A stretch of 52,799 nucleotides of DNA from Planctomycetaceae bacterium (GCA_002709225.1 PAQH01000081.1:1-52799); one strand, 5' to 3'; shown: positions 1 through 9,089, counted from the stretch's first letter. Numbers and translations: made by a program. Notes: generated by a model from the letters alone, not told the origin.

Positions 1-64
1 TACGTCTACTGGTGGAGGGCGCGTGCCGAACGACTCCAGCATCAGCTTGTTTGTGTGTGCTCAT
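1..64 (-). CDS. Start of a probable DUF1501 protein (partial, runs off the window)
   Basis: Only the first 21 codons are visible. On the minus strand an ATG at 64-62 overlaps the TGA of the upstream cytochrome-DUF1549 gene (61-63) as ATGA, the usual sign of translational coupling. The visible peptide begins MSTHKQADAG and reaches a twin-arginine pair at its end (S-T-S-R-R), as at the start of Tat-exported proteins. In planctomycetes a DUF1549/DUF1553 gene is very often followed by a DUF1501 gene with exactly this kind of Tat-like start, and two other pairs or relatives occur in this window. The identity therefore rests on context and the RR pair, not on visible domain sequence. Confidence 0.55.
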   Translation of the reverse strand, partial: MSTHKQADAGVVRHAPSTSRR

Positions 65-3000
65 TTGACGGTCACAAAGTCGTGGTGATTGAAGAGCGAG
101 TGAATCAGATTTTCCCGCGCGTGCAAGCGTGGATTGGTCGAGGGGGCATTGGCATTTACCGCATCCCCCGGGATGGTTTTATGCTTCCTCGCGGCGCGGT
201 ACACGGTTTCTCGTGAGCGGAGAAACTTTTGGCAGATGTGGCGTTCCGCCTCGGTGGGCAGGCGGGACAGCACTTGCTCGAAAGCGGCCTCAATGAATGC
301 ACTGTTTTCGGGTTGTTTGTGGGACAACGACGCTGCGAGTTTACGAGATTGGACAACGGTCAATTCGCTGTTGAAGAGAGCCAGTGCCTGGTGGGGCACG
401 ATGCTGACGTGACGCGAGTAGCATTCCGTTGGGTCGGCGCCATCAAAGAGCTTCAAAAACTTCATTTGTTCTTCGGGTGAGTGGTGGAAGTAGATGCTAC
501 GGCGCGGTACCGACATGCCGTCAGTGACTGGCAGGGCGGGCCCACCGAGAGTTCGATCGAGTGTTTCTGAGACCGCCAGCACGCTGTCGCGCACGACTTC
601 TGCGTCCATCCGCTGGGCTGGCATCCGCCACACCAGGCGATTGTCGGGGTCGATCGCCATATTGTCGGGGTCGGTCGTCGACGCGCGACGGTAGGCCTGC
701 GATGTCACCATTAACCGGTGCAGGTGTTTCGTAGACCAGGGTGGACAGGAAGATTGGCCATTTCGCCAGGACGAGTGCCCCCCCATTGCGGTCAGGATGA
801 GCGAAGGCTGGCGCAATTCCGCAGCCAGCCAATCGAGCAACTGGGGATGACTGGGAGGCTTGCCGCTGAGCCCAAAGTCGAACACGGTGTCGACCAACGG
901 GCGACCAAAATGCCGCAGCCAGATGTGATTGACCGCGACCCGGGCGGTCAATGGGTTTTTCAAATCGGCCACCCAGCGTGCCAAGGCCAGGCGACGCCCG
1001 GAAGACGACCCGTAAACGCCCTGTAAGCCGCTGTATTTGGGCGTTGGCGGGGCTGCGACGGATTTCCGGGCTGCTGCCAGTTGACGGCTGGTCGTCTCCA
1101 GTTTTTTGGTGGCCTCGGCAACCGACTTGGCGCGTTTTTCGTCTCCCTCTGGACCGTCCGCGGCGAGTGCCTGGGCCCGCTGTTTTTCATGCTCAGCCAG
1201 GAACAGGGCTTCGGCCGCTTTACAGACTGCCAGCGCACGCTGTGCGCGCTGTGCGAGGATCGCCAATGCGTCATGGCGTTTCTGGTGGGATTCGATTGTC
1301 TCGGGTGTCGCGTCGCTGGCTGGTGCTTCCAGGAATTTCCAGGCGTCGGCAGACCAGGTCGCCTGATGTGCGGCGAGTTCGGCGCGACGGGTTGCCAGCA
1401 CCAGCCGCGCTTGTTGTCCGACCGCATTGGCGAGTGCCAGGTGAACCGGATCCGAGGTGTCCAGACGGACCAACGGTGCGTATCGCGTGATGGCATCCTG
1501 GGGGGCCAGGGCTGTGTTGTCGGTGAGTGGGTCAATTTGCAGATAGTCAAACTCGGCTGCGGCGTTTCGTGTCCATAGCCGGAAGCCACCCGGTGCGCGA
1601 TTGACCAGCTGGTAGGCCTGTTGCAACGTATCATTGATGAAAACGTTCACCAGGCGTTCACGTACCACGATGTTCAGTGTGAAGCTCTGTTGGAGTGGCA
1701 CGTCGAGACCGCGGAACAGTTTGGCGACGTCATTGCGGTTTTCTTCAAAGGCGCTAAAGAATCCCAAACCCTGTTGTGGTTCACCTGTGGTCAAGAAGAC
1801 CCCTTCGTTGCGGCCTCCTTTGTTGCTGCGGTCAAAGGAGATTCCCGCTTCAGCGGATTCGGTGCCAGCTATGATTCGCAAACGCGTCTGGAGTGAAAAA
1901 TTCTGGAACGGTTGCACAGGGGCGTATTCAATCCAGCAGGTTTCCCCTCCGATTGTCCGGGATTGCAACAGGCTGTCATTGTTGTGCGACCATTCTCCGG
2001 GTCCGACGTTCCAGGCCGAATGGCGTGCTGGCTGGAAGGTGTCGCGCCAGAGCGTGTCTGCGGTGGCTGCAGGGGGACTTGAGGCAGTACGCAGCAGACG
2101 CTGTTCAGTTTGTTTCAGGTAACGTTGTCCTTCTTGCACAGCTTGTTCGGACTTACGTACGGTTTCTTCGAGACGAGCGACGGTTTGTGTCTCAATCGGC
2201 TGACGAAGATGGGGGATCCGTGCCAGGGGAGGCAGATTCACGACTTCCGGTTCGGCCCACTCTCCGAAAATCTGAGGTATGCCGGGTGTGATCTTGCGGT
2301 TTTCGTCAGGCGTTCGGTCATTGCCGCGCAGGTAGAACTTAGTGACTGTATTGCGGTTGCGGTCAAAGATCCGCGCGACGCCTGCCAGGTCGATGCCACC
2401 GGGTCCACCTCCCCCGTTATCGATGGCCACTTGCACGGGCTCAAAGATGTTGCGGAAACGGTAGTATTCGTCATGCCAGATGGGGTCGTAGGGATGATCG
2501 TGGCATTGGACACAGGCCATCGTGATACCGAGAAAGGCTTTTGCGGTGTGCTCAATCGTGTCGCGAATCCACTGTTCGCGGCTATCGGTATTCCGGTTGC
2601 GAACCAGAAATCCGGTGGCACCCAGATTGGCGGGATCGAACGGTACGAGCTCGTCAGCGGCCAGCATTTCCATCAACATTCTCTCGTAGCCTTTATCGGC
2701 GTTGAGTGACCGGACCACCCAGTCCCGCCACTGCCAGATATTCTTCTGGCTGAAGCGGACTTCACTCTGAAAGCCGTACCAATCGCTGTAGCGCCAGACG
2801 TCGAGCCAGTGGCGTCCCCAGCGTTCGCCGTAATGTGGGCTGGCGAGCAGACGATCGACCGCTTTGGCATAGGCGGCTTCCGAAGGATCGCGCAGAAATG
2901 CCTGCAGTGTTTCCCGCGCCGGTGGCAGTCCGGTTAGATCCAAAGCGACGCGTCGCAACAAGACGTGGGGTGGTGCAGCCGGACGCGGAGTGACATCGGC

Positions 3001-3507
3001 CTGACGCTGTTGCCGGTTGAGAAAGGCATCGATCGGGTGTCGTGTCGTTGGGTCGCCGTTAGCTGGTGGAAATCCCGTCTGGGGAACTACTGGGCGTTGG
3101 ATCGGCTGGTAGGACCAGTGATTGCGGGGATCGTGAGCCTGTTCGTCCGCAGGCGCGTTGGCGCCTGCGGAAACCCAGTTTTTCAAGGTCTCGATTTGCG
3201 CTGCGGTCAGCGGGGCCGTATCGGGCGGCATCCGCGCGTCCGCGGCGGCAGTGATGCGTTGCAGCAGCAGGCTGTTCGGAATGCTGCCGGGTGTCAGGGC
3301 GGCACCACTTTCGCCTCCCCGCAGCACTCGATCCCTGGTGTCCAGACGCAAGTCAGCCTCGGCACGCAGTGGACCGTGGCAACGGAAGCAGTGGATTCGC
3401 AGGATGGGTTTGACATCTCGCAAGTAATCGACCGCAGCCGGCGACCGGAGCGGGAGACACCACAGAATGGTAAGCAGCGGGAGCAGGTGTGAATGCCGGC
3501 GTCGCAT
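61..3507 (-). CDS. Secreted cytochrome c (PSD1) - DUF1549 - DUF1553 protein
   Basis: 1148 residues from the chosen ATG at 3507; the open frame continues upstream but only this start gives a clean signal peptide (about residues 1-25). Order: planctomycete cytochrome C domain with CFRCH haem site (40-44); DUF1549 (about 157-370) with a second CVQCH site (332-336); a jelly-roll insert (about 485-655) resembling concanavalin-like glucan-binding domains; a charged coiled coil (about 725-815); DUF1553 (about 830-1110). The haem sites suggest a periplasmic redox role, and proteins of this type are often linked to polysaccharide use, but no enzymatic reaction is established. It is coupled by ATGA to the probable DUF1501 gene downstream. 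A short family-atypical stretch lies just before the KHLHRL motif of DUF1553. Confidence 0.93.
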   Translation of the reverse strand: MRRRHSHLLPLLTILWCLPLRSPAAVDYLRDVKPILRIHCFRCHGPLRAEADLRLDTRDRVLRGGESGAALTPGSIPNSLLLQRITAAADARMPPDTAPLTAAQIETLKNWVSAGANAPADEQAHDPRNHWSYQPIQRPVVPQTGFPPANGDPTTRHPIDAFLNRQQRQADVTPRPAAPPHVLLRRVALDLTGLPPARETLQAFLRDPSEAAYAKAVDRLLASPHYGERWGRHWLDVWRYSDWYGFQSEVRFSQKNIWQWRDWVVRSLNADKGYERMLMEMLAADELVPFDPANLGATGFLVRNRNTDSREQWIRDTIEHTAKAFLGITMACVQCHDHPYDPIWHDEYYRFRNIFEPVQVAIDNGGGGPGGIDLAGVARIFDRNRNTVTKFYLRGNDRTPDENRKITPGIPQIFGEWAEPEVVNLPPLARIPHLRQPIETQTVARLEETVRKSEQAVQEGQRYLKQTEQRLLRTASSPPAATADTLWRDTFQPARHSAWNVGPGEWSHNNDSLLQSRTIGGETCWIEYAPVQPFQNFSLQTRLRIIAGTESAEAGISFDRSNKGGRNEGVFLTTGEPQQGLGFFSAFEENRNDVAKLFRGLDVPLQQSFTLNIVVRERLVNVFINDTLQQAYQLVNRAPGGFRLWTRNAAAEFDYLQIDPLTDNTALAPQDAITRYAPLVRLDTSDPVHLALANAVGQQARLVLATRRAELAAHQATWSADAWKFLEAPASDATPETIESHQKRHDALAILAQRAQRALAVCKAAEALFLAEHEKQRAQALAADGPEGDEKRAKSVAEATKKLETTSRQLAAARKSVAAPPTPKYSGLQGVYGSSSGRRLALARWVADLKNPLTARVAVNHIWLRHFGRPLVDTVFDFGLSGKPPSHPQLLDWLAAELRQPSLILTAMGGHSSWRNGQSSCPPWSTKHLHRLMVTSQAYRRASTTDPDNMAIDPDNRLVWRMPAQRMDAEVVRDSVLAVSETLDRTLGGPALPVTDGMSVPRRSIYFHHSPEEQMKFLKLFDGADPTECYSRHVSIVPHQALALFNSELTVVQSRKLAASLSHKQPENSAFIEAAFEQVLSRLPTEAERHICQKFLRSRETVYRAARKHKTIPGDAVNANAPSTNPRLHARENLIHSLFNHHDFVTVK

Positions 3508-3607
3508 CCGAGGCCTCAGGCGCGAAAGAGCGTAGCGGTTGTCGTTGGGTGTCAATGACACCGAGGACAGCCGGTGAATAACCAGGAATTCTCTGAGCGG
3601 CACTGTA

Positions 3608-3673
3608 TCGTAGCAGGCTGTCGATCGTAGCAGGCTGTCGATCGTAGCAGGCTGTCGATCGTAGCAGGCTGTC
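3608..3673. repeat. Tandem repeat, about four copies of a 17-bp unit
   Basis: Unit tcgtagcaggctgtcga occurs head to tail at 3608-3624, 3625-3641, 3642-3658 and 3659-3673 (last copy lacks the final two matching bases). The junctions create a CGATCG palindrome between units. It lies about 100 nt upstream of the start of the minus-strand cytochrome-DUF1549 gene. Seventeen is not a multiple of three, and the preferred start lies downstream of it, so it is probably noncoding. There are no spacers, so it is not CRISPR. Confidence 0.9.
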
Positions 3674-4078
3674 ACTTGATAACACTCTGTATGCTACCAC
3701 AATTCCTTATCCGACTCGGGGATGTCGCTACCGTGGCCGGGTGTACGTGTCAGTAAGGAGGGATGCCAGGCTGACGTTGCCGGGTACTAGGCAGGTATGC
3801 CATCTGCCACTCCTACCAACGCGCTGCCGCGCCCTGTTTTAGGCGAGCGGTCTGATCGCGGTGTTCACGACGCGGGGCGGCAAACGCAGGTACCCGCTCG
3901 CTGCGACCACGGGTGGTCACCATGCGAAGTTGGCTCGGCCAGCTCGATGTGACTGCCGATTTCGACGCCAAACGGTCTGGCATGATCGAGAAAAGTTTGC
4001 AGCAGCAGGGCTTGACCGCCGCCCGGTGCCGGTAACCGTGGCCGGGCCCTGCTACCGGCACGAAGCCGCCGTAGGTTC
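3674..4078. other. Intergenic region without a recognisable gene
   Basis: About 400 nt between the tandem repeat and the 3' end of the minus-strand propeller gene. Short open frames exist on both strands but lack a ribosome-binding site, a signal peptide or any family I recognise. The only clear structures are the inverted repeat at 4026-4061 and a 12-bp accgtggccggg motif present twice (near 3730 and 4035). Confidence 0.6.
4026..4061 (-). terminator. Candidate hairpin downstream of the propeller gene
   Basis: A perfect 9-bp inverted repeat (GTGCCGGTA at 4026-4034 and TACCGGCAC at 4053-4061) encloses an 18-nt GC-rich loop. It begins 18 nt beyond the stop of the minus-strand gene ending at 4079, the right place for a transcript-end hairpin. 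There is no U-tract, so intrinsic termination is uncertain; it could equally stabilise a 3' end. Confidence 0.35.
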
Positions 4079-5029
4079 TCAGCGTCGAACTTCCCCGACG
4101 ACCCCGAGGATTTGCGAGTTGGGAACCGAGTTGCCGAACACCTGAAACTGGTCCAGCGTCCAGATCACTTTGCGGGTGACGGGATTGATCTCGATCACCA
4201 GGGGGTTTTCCGGGCCAGCGTGGCAGTTGCCAATCACATAGTTGCCATTGGGGAGTACTTCCAGGGTAGTGACCCATCCCAGAGTGATTCCGGGCAGGTC
4301 TCGTTGCTCCAGTTTCCAGACAATCTCTTTCTGCGGCGTGACTTCCAACACGCTATGGCCATTCCCGGTTGCAATCAGGGTATTTCCGTTTTGCAGTCGC
4401 ACCGCTGCGAACACCTGGTTTCCGAAGGCCTCCAGCCCATGACCGCCCCGCCGCGGTTTGCCAAAGAGTGGGATCTGATATTCCCAGACCAGTTTGCCTG
4501 AACGGCCGGCATATTCCCGCACCGCACCATCTTTTTCGTGGCATACCAGGTAGTTTCCCTGAGGCAGTTTGCGGACCAGTCGCGTGTCGTGATGTGGATG
4601 CGGAGAGTCGACCTGGAGTTTAATCGCGTGCAGGATCTTGCCGCTGCGGTCGATTTCAATAATCCTTCGGGAGCCGGATTCGGCGATCATGATGCGGCCG
4701 TTTTCCAACGGCTGAAAGGCGTGGACCTCAATGCGTTTTCCCTGGTTACCGTTTTGCTGTGCGGCGTCGTACGACCAGACCACTTTATTGGTCAGCGGGT
4801 CGAGCTCGACGACCTTGTGGCTGCCCTGTTGCAGCATGATATGGCCATTGGCCAAGACATGAATGTCATGGATGCCTCCCCAGCGGGTTTGCCACTCGAT
4901 TTTTCCCTCTTGGTCCAGGATCGCCAGTTTCTGGTTACCTTGGAGAATGATTCGGTGACCGGCCGAGGTGTGTGTGGTCCCAGCAGCGAATAGCAGGCCG
5001 ATGAACAGGATTGTAAAGGCAGGTCGCAT
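4079..5029 (-). CDS. Secreted PQQ-like / arylsulfotransferase-type beta-propeller
   Basis: 316 residues from ATG 5029, chosen because a GGAG lies about 7 nt upstream and the product opens with a good signal peptide (MRPAFTILFIGLLFAAG, cut near residue 22-24). The mature part is made of repeated blades with motifs such as NGHIML, NGRIMIAE, QGNYLVC, NGNTLIA and NGNYVIGN, followed by D-x-x-G-K-x-x-W strands, the pattern of PQQ-like or arylsulfotransferase-like propellers. No catalytic residues can be assigned, so it may be a binding or scaffold protein. It stands alone, with about 360 nt of noncoding DNA upstream and a hairpin just beyond its stop. Confidence 0.85.
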   Translation of the reverse strand: MRPAFTILFIGLLFAAGTTHTSAGHRIILQGNQKLAILDQEGKIEWQTRWGGIHDIHVLANGHIMLQQGSHKVVELDPLTNKVVWSYDAAQQNGNQGKRIEVHAFQPLENGRIMIAESGSRRIIEIDRSGKILHAIKLQVDSPHPHHDTRLVRKLPQGNYLVCHEKDGAVREYAGRSGKLVWEYQIPLFGKPRRGGHGLEAFGNQVFAAVRLQNGNTLIATGNGHSVLEVTPQKEIVWKLEQRDLPGITLGWVTTLEVLPNGNYVIGNCHAGPENPLVIEINPVTRKVIWTLDQFQVFGNSVPNSQILGVVGEVRR

Positions 5030-5386
5030 GTGAGACTCCGAGTGGTTGAGGCCGATGGAATCAGGCACCTGCCGTGTTCCCAGGCCCAGGGTGATAACGC
5101 ACCGTGGCAGTCGGGGGGTGGAATGGGCACGTTTCAACGCGGCTGTTGAACGCACACCAACAGCCTCGGAAATACCTTCTGGCGGTGGTCGGGTCAAGCA
5201 GAGACGCCCACACGGGCCAGGGTTTTGGCAAACTAGGGCAGGCAGCCGTTGTAGAGAGCCCAGTTACCGGGATCTCGTCTGAGCGGCGTCAAAGTTTACC
5301 GCGCTGGGATGCCGATTCATTACATGGTAAACTACAAGGCGCCCATTGGCAGATCTCTTGCACCGACCGCTGCATCGAGAGGAGAC
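5030..5386. other. Divergent intergenic region
   Basis: 357 nt between the minus-strand propeller gene and the plus-strand DUF1549/DUF1553 gene, so it should hold promoters for both. I cannot pick convincing -35/-10 pairs. The clearest structure is an 8-bp inverted repeat listed separately at 5293-5333. Confidence 0.6.
5293..5333. repeat. Inverted repeat AGTTTACC / GGTAAACT, possible operator
   Basis: AGTTTACC at 5293-5300 and its exact complement GGTAAACT at 5326-5333 are separated by 25 nt, 54 nt before the start codon of the DUF1549/DUF1553 gene. The half-sites are spaced about three helical turns apart (centre to centre 33 nt), which would suit a protein binding both on one face. No regulator gene is visible nearby. 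Confidence 0.35.
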
Positions 5387-7525
5387 ATGGCTGTGTCCCG
5401 ATACCTCTTGGCAATTTTTTCGGTTGCCGCGCTGCTGGCTTCATTGTTGGCGGATCCTGTAGTGGCGGCGGATTCAGTGGACAGTGTGCTGCAGGCGGAA
5501 AACGTGGCCCTCAGCGCGGGGCATGCGCCGCTGGCCGTGGTGGATGATTTGGCGTTCTTGCGCCGCGCCAGTGTCGATCTGTCGGGCCGTATACCCGACA
5601 GTACGCAGGTCGACGAATTTCTCAGCTGGCCTACCTCACAAAGACGGGTCAAGCTCATTGACCAGCTGCTGGCGGGTGAGCGGTTCGCCGATCGCTGGAC
5701 GGTTTTTTTCAGCGATCTGCTGCGGTTGCGCAGTAACGTTACGGGTGGTTCTGCGCTGACGGCCTACGTCCATCAGGCGATCCAGCAAGATATGCCCTAC
5801 AACCAGCTGGTGCGTCGCCTGATTGCCACTAATGGAAAAGCAAACAATACCCCCGAAGTCGGGTTTGTGCTGGGCGATAACGCCGATCCTTACGCGCTGG
5901 CCAGTGTCACCGCACAGGTGTTCATGGGAGTACGCATCGGTTGTGCCCAATGCCATGACCATCCGTTCGACGTCTGGACACGTAAAGATTTCTACGGCAT
6001 GGCGGCCTACTTTGGCAAAACGCGACGCGTCGAGAGTACCTTGACGCGTGTGGTGTATACCACGGAATCCAACCAGACCACGGTCCTCTGGCCACCCGAA
6101 GGTGAAACGGAAGACGTGGACCGCAAACCAATGCGGCCCCGGTTTCCTTTTGAGATGATTGCCGCGGGAAAACAGCTGGCTTTTATTGAGCGTTTTCAAC
6201 AAGCGGTGGTGGCCCGTCAGCAGCAGCGCGGCCCGGCGGGCCCTTCAGTGGAAGATCTGCTCGCGGCGACAGCCGAGAAAGCGCGGCAACGGACACGCGC
6301 TGCGGGGACGCCGGAGTTGGACGTGGCGACAGAGGCCAAATCGACGCTGCGCCAGATTGATGTCAAAGGGAGTTTGTATCGGCACAGCGCACTGCGCGAC
6401 CAGCTGGGAGAACTGGTGACCAGTCCTCGTAACCGTCTTTTCGCGCAGTCGTTCGTCAATCGCGTCTGGAAGGAGCTGGTTGGTCGCGGATTTGTTGAGC
6501 CGGTCGATGACTTTCGTACTGATAATCAACCCAGTCATCCACGGACGTTGGACTACCTGGCTGAGGAATTCGTGGCGCACGGTTATCAATTTCGCCATCT
6601 GGTGCGGATGATCGTGTCCAGTCAGGCGTATCAGAGATCCCATGTCGCGGCCGACGCAGATGACCTGGTGCGTGAGGAGCTGGAATCGGCTTTTTGGGCC
6701 ACCACGCCGCGGCGGATGATGAGCGAATCACTCTATGACAGTATTGTGGTGGCGGGCCACCTGTTCGATTACAAGTATCCCGACGGGCAGAACAAACGCG
6801 TAGTGACTGAAACTGTCCGCGTGCTTGTTGAGCCCGCGTCGCCGAAGGTCGCTGCAGTGACGGATGGCCCGCTGAATGAACAGCCGTTAGGCGAACAGGA
6901 GGTCGAGACGGAGATGCGACCGGAAACCGTGGCTCCCGCTGGCTATGCTCTGGAGGATGCCATCGAGTTGGATTTCAAGGCGCTGTTGAGCAAGCGGGAT
7001 GACGTTGACATCGAACGTATGCGCGTGATGTCCAAAGAGGAATTGGAGGCGCGGAGAATGATGATGGCCGAACGGGCAAAACGTCCGGTAAGCGGCAAGT
7101 ATGAAACGCGTTTGGTGAAACGCGAATATGACGATAACCCGAAGTTCAGTAGCGCGTTTCGGATGGCGTCGCCGGCACCAGCGGGCCATTTTTTGCGAGT
7201 GTTCGGACAGACGGCGCGCAATGAGCTTGGTGAACAACGGGATCCGGACCCCACCATGCGGCAGGCGTTGATGATGCTCAACGGACGATTAGCCCACGAG
7301 GCGTCTCGGGTGGGCAGCTTGGAGCCGCTGCATGCCCTGATCGCTCAGGGGAAATTCGAGCAGGCTGTCGAGTTGGCGTATCTGGAAATTCTCACACGGA
7401 AAGTAACCGCTGAAGAAATGGCTGACGCCAAAGAACTCTTGCAAGCAGCCGCAACTCCGTTCCAGGCGATTGGCGATTTGCGCTGGGTCTTATTGAATTG
7501 CAACGAGTTCCGATTTCTGCCTTAG
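5387..7525 (+). CDS. Secreted DUF1549-DUF1553 protein
   Basis: 712 residues from ATG 5387, which has a purine-rich GAGAGGAGA just upstream and opens a signal peptide ending near VVAA (about residue 28). It has no N-terminal PSD1 cytochrome domain, unlike the relative at 61-3507. DUF1549 covers roughly residues 30-220, with VDLSGRIP and CAQCHDHPFD; that CxxCH is a possible haem site. DUF1553 follows, with NRLFAQSFVNRVWKELVGRG and SHPRTLDYLAEEF, then a longer charged insert before the C-terminal part. The DUF1501 gene starts 81 nt downstream and an intrinsic terminator follows that, so the two probably form a transcription unit. Molecular function is not established for this family. Confidence 0.92.
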   Translation: MAVSRYLLAIFSVAALLASLLADPVVAADSVDSVLQAENVALSAGHAPLAVVDDLAFLRRASVDLSGRIPDSTQVDEFLSWPTSQRRVKLIDQLLAGERFADRWTVFFSDLLRLRSNVTGGSALTAYVHQAIQQDMPYNQLVRRLIATNGKANNTPEVGFVLGDNADPYALASVTAQVFMGVRIGCAQCHDHPFDVWTRKDFYGMAAYFGKTRRVESTLTRVVYTTESNQTTVLWPPEGETEDVDRKPMRPRFPFEMIAAGKQLAFIERFQQAVVARQQQRGPAGPSVEDLLAATAEKARQRTRAAGTPELDVATEAKSTLRQIDVKGSLYRHSALRDQLGELVTSPRNRLFAQSFVNRVWKELVGRGFVEPVDDFRTDNQPSHPRTLDYLAEEFVAHGYQFRHLVRMIVSSQAYQRSHVAADADDLVREELESAFWATTPRRMMSESLYDSIVVAGHLFDYKYPDGQNKRVVTETVRVLVEPASPKVAAVTDGPLNEQPLGEQEVETEMRPETVAPAGYALEDAIELDFKALLSKRDDVDIERMRVMSKEELEARRMMMAERAKRPVSGKYETRLVKREYDDNPKFSSAFRMASPAPAGHFLRVFGQTARNELGEQRDPDPTMRQALMMLNGRLAHEASRVGSLEPLHALIAQGKFEQAVELAYLEILTRKVTAEEMADAKELLQAAATPFQAIGDLRWVLLNCNEFRFLP

Positions 7526-7606
7526 AAGTGATAAGCGAGTAATCCACCTGGACCTGTTCAGGTTGCCCATACTATCGATCGCGGGATTTTGACTAGGAGA
7601 AACACG

Positions 7607-8869
7607 ATGCATATGTCATGCCCCGGATATCGCATGTCGCGCCGATCCATGTTGGCCACCGGAGCGGGAGCCTCCTTGCTTGGGCTGCCAGTACGCGAAC
7701 TGCTGGCGCGTGCAGATTCCGTTGGTCCCACGCGCGCTGAGCACGTGATCTTGTTCTGGAATGGGGGGGGCATGTCCCATGTTGACACATGGGACCCCAA
7801 ACCGGGTCGTCCAGTGCAGGGGGAATTCGATCCGATCGCGACGTCCGTGCCGGGCATCCAGATTTCGGAGATTTTTCCCCAGTTCGCCCAGCAGATGCAG
7901 CACGTTGCGCTGATCCGTTCGATTGCCGGGACACAGGGTGATCACGGGCGGGCGACTTACAACATGCAGACTAGCTATTTGTCGGGACCTAACCTGCGCC
8001 ACCCCGGCATCGGCTCAGTAGTGGTTCATGAATGCGAGAATCAGGGTGACCTGCCGGCCTACATTTCCATCAGCGGTCAGGCGCCGCGCGCCAGTTATCT
8101 GGGACAACGTTGTGAAGCCTACTACGTGGCGAATCCAGGTGACAAAGATCCCTATCTGGCGTTCCCAGAGGGGATTGCCGAGGTTCGTGGCAACCGCCGG
8201 TTAGATGTACTGGCGCGATACAATCAGAAATTTGCCCGCCAACGCGGGAAAACGGGTTTTCAGGCAACGCAGACTTCGATCGATGACGCAGTTCGTTTGA
8301 TGCGCAGCCCGGCGCTGCAGGCGTTTGAACTGTCCAACGTACCGCAGCAGACGATCGACCGCTATGGAGATACCACGTTTGGGCGCGGTGCACTGCTGGC
8401 GCGACGTCTAGTAGAGAAAGGGGTCCGCTTCGTCCAAGTCAATCGGGGCGGATTTGATACGCACAGCAACAACTTTCCAGCGATGGAAAACCACGGTGCG
8501 GTTATGGATTCGGCACTGGCTTCGCTGGTCGCCGATCTGGCGGAGTCAGGACTCCTGAAGAAAACGCTGATTATGATGGTCAGCGAATTCGGTCGTACCC
8601 CGCGTATCAATGACAATGCAGGGCGAGATCACTGGGCTTCCTGCTTCAGTTGCATGATGGCTGGTGGTGGCGTCAAGCCGGGTGTAGTGGTTGGCAAGTC
8701 GGATGAAGACGCCATGCAACCCGCCGATCGTCCCGTGAATGTGCCTGACTTACACGCCACCCTTTGTCAGCTATTGGGTATTGATCACAGTAAGGAAGTA
8801 ATGACCCCATTGCAGCGCCCCATGAAATTGGTGGATAACGGGAAGCCCGTGGCGGAGCTGCTTGCGTAA
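7607..8869 (+). CDS. DUF1501 protein (Tat-exported, alkaline-phosphatase-like fold)
   Basis: 420 residues. ATG 7607 is chosen because AGGAG lies at 7595-7599. The N terminus carries SRRSMLATGAGASLLGLP, a Tat-like twin-arginine signal. Family features follow: ILFWNGGGMSHVDTWDPKPG near the start of the mature protein, FDPIATSVPG, a RSI-GDHGRATYNMQTSY stretch and the C-terminal EFGRTPRINDNAGRDHW block with HLH-type residues. DUF1501 proteins are distantly related to sulfatases and alkaline phosphatases and accompany DUF1549/DUF1553 partners, as here; the true substrate is unknown. It is the last gene of its unit, ending 55 nt before a strong intrinsic terminator. Confidence 0.93.
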   Translation: MHMSCPGYRMSRRSMLATGAGASLLGLPVRELLARADSVGPTRAEHVILFWNGGGMSHVDTWDPKPGRPVQGEFDPIATSVPGIQISEIFPQFAQQMQHVALIRSIAGTQGDHGRATYNMQTSYLSGPNLRHPGIGSVVVHECENQGDLPAYISISGQAPRASYLGQRCEAYYVANPGDKDPYLAFPEGIAEVRGNRRLDVLARYNQKFARQRGKTGFQATQTSIDDAVRLMRSPALQAFELSNVPQQTIDRYGDTTFGRGALLARRLVEKGVRFVQVNRGGFDTHSNNFPAMENHGAVMDSALASLVADLAESGLLKKTLIMMVSEFGRTPRINDNAGRDHWASCFSCMMAGGGVKPGVVVGKSDEDAMQPADRPVNVPDLHATLCQLLGIDHSKEVMTPLQRPMKLVDNGKPVAELLA

Positions 8870-8924
8870 TCGCTGCCGCGTTGCCGGATACCTCTGGCGG
8901 GCCCGGCAGAGGTGCTTACAGAAG

Positions 8925-8955
8925 ACCGTTCTCTCAGTCGAGGGAGCGGTTTTTT
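8925..8955 (+). terminator. Rho-independent terminator after the DUF1501 gene
   Basis: An 11-bp stem (8925-8935 with 8940-8950, two G-T wobbles) closes a four-base AGTC loop and runs directly into six T residues (8950-8955). It separates the DUF1549/DUF1501 unit from the long operon that starts at 9090. A second short hairpin (ACCTCTG/CAGAGGT) lies just upstream. Confidence 0.85.
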
Positions 8956-9008
8956 GTGCGCGGTAGGTGCGTAGCAACAGTGTGCCGCCAACACGCCGTC
9001 ACTCTGTT

Positions 9009-9037
9009 TTGACGGAGTCTTCACCAGCGGATACGCT
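9009..9037 (+). promoter_or_regulatory. Candidate sigma-70 type promoter for the TPR/ExbBD operon
   Basis: TTGACG at 9009-9014 and TACGCT at 9032-9037 are separated by exactly 17 nt. The -35 is near consensus and the -10 is weak. The site lies between the terminator at 8925-8955 and the first gene at 9090, where the operon promoter is expected. Confidence 0.35.
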
Positions 9038-9089
9038 AGATCTACACAAGTTGCCATCGCCTCGGACCAAGCGTGGGGAAGATCAGATA

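Noticed and set aside
774..790. Run of seven C at 778-784 in the cytochrome-DUF1549 gene as a frameshift site
   Set aside because: The sequence just before KHLHRL is atypical for DUF1553, but the same frame continues with conserved motifs on both sides, so no net shift is shown.
3608..3673. Direct repeats as a CRISPR array
   Set aside because: The units are 17 bp and head to tail with no spacers; no cas genes are visible.
3813..4078. Short minus-strand frame between the repeat and the propeller gene as a gene remnant
   Set aside because: Fragments such as LLQTFLDHARPFGVEIGSHI in one frame look protein-like, but stops follow soon after, there is no ribosome site and no family match.
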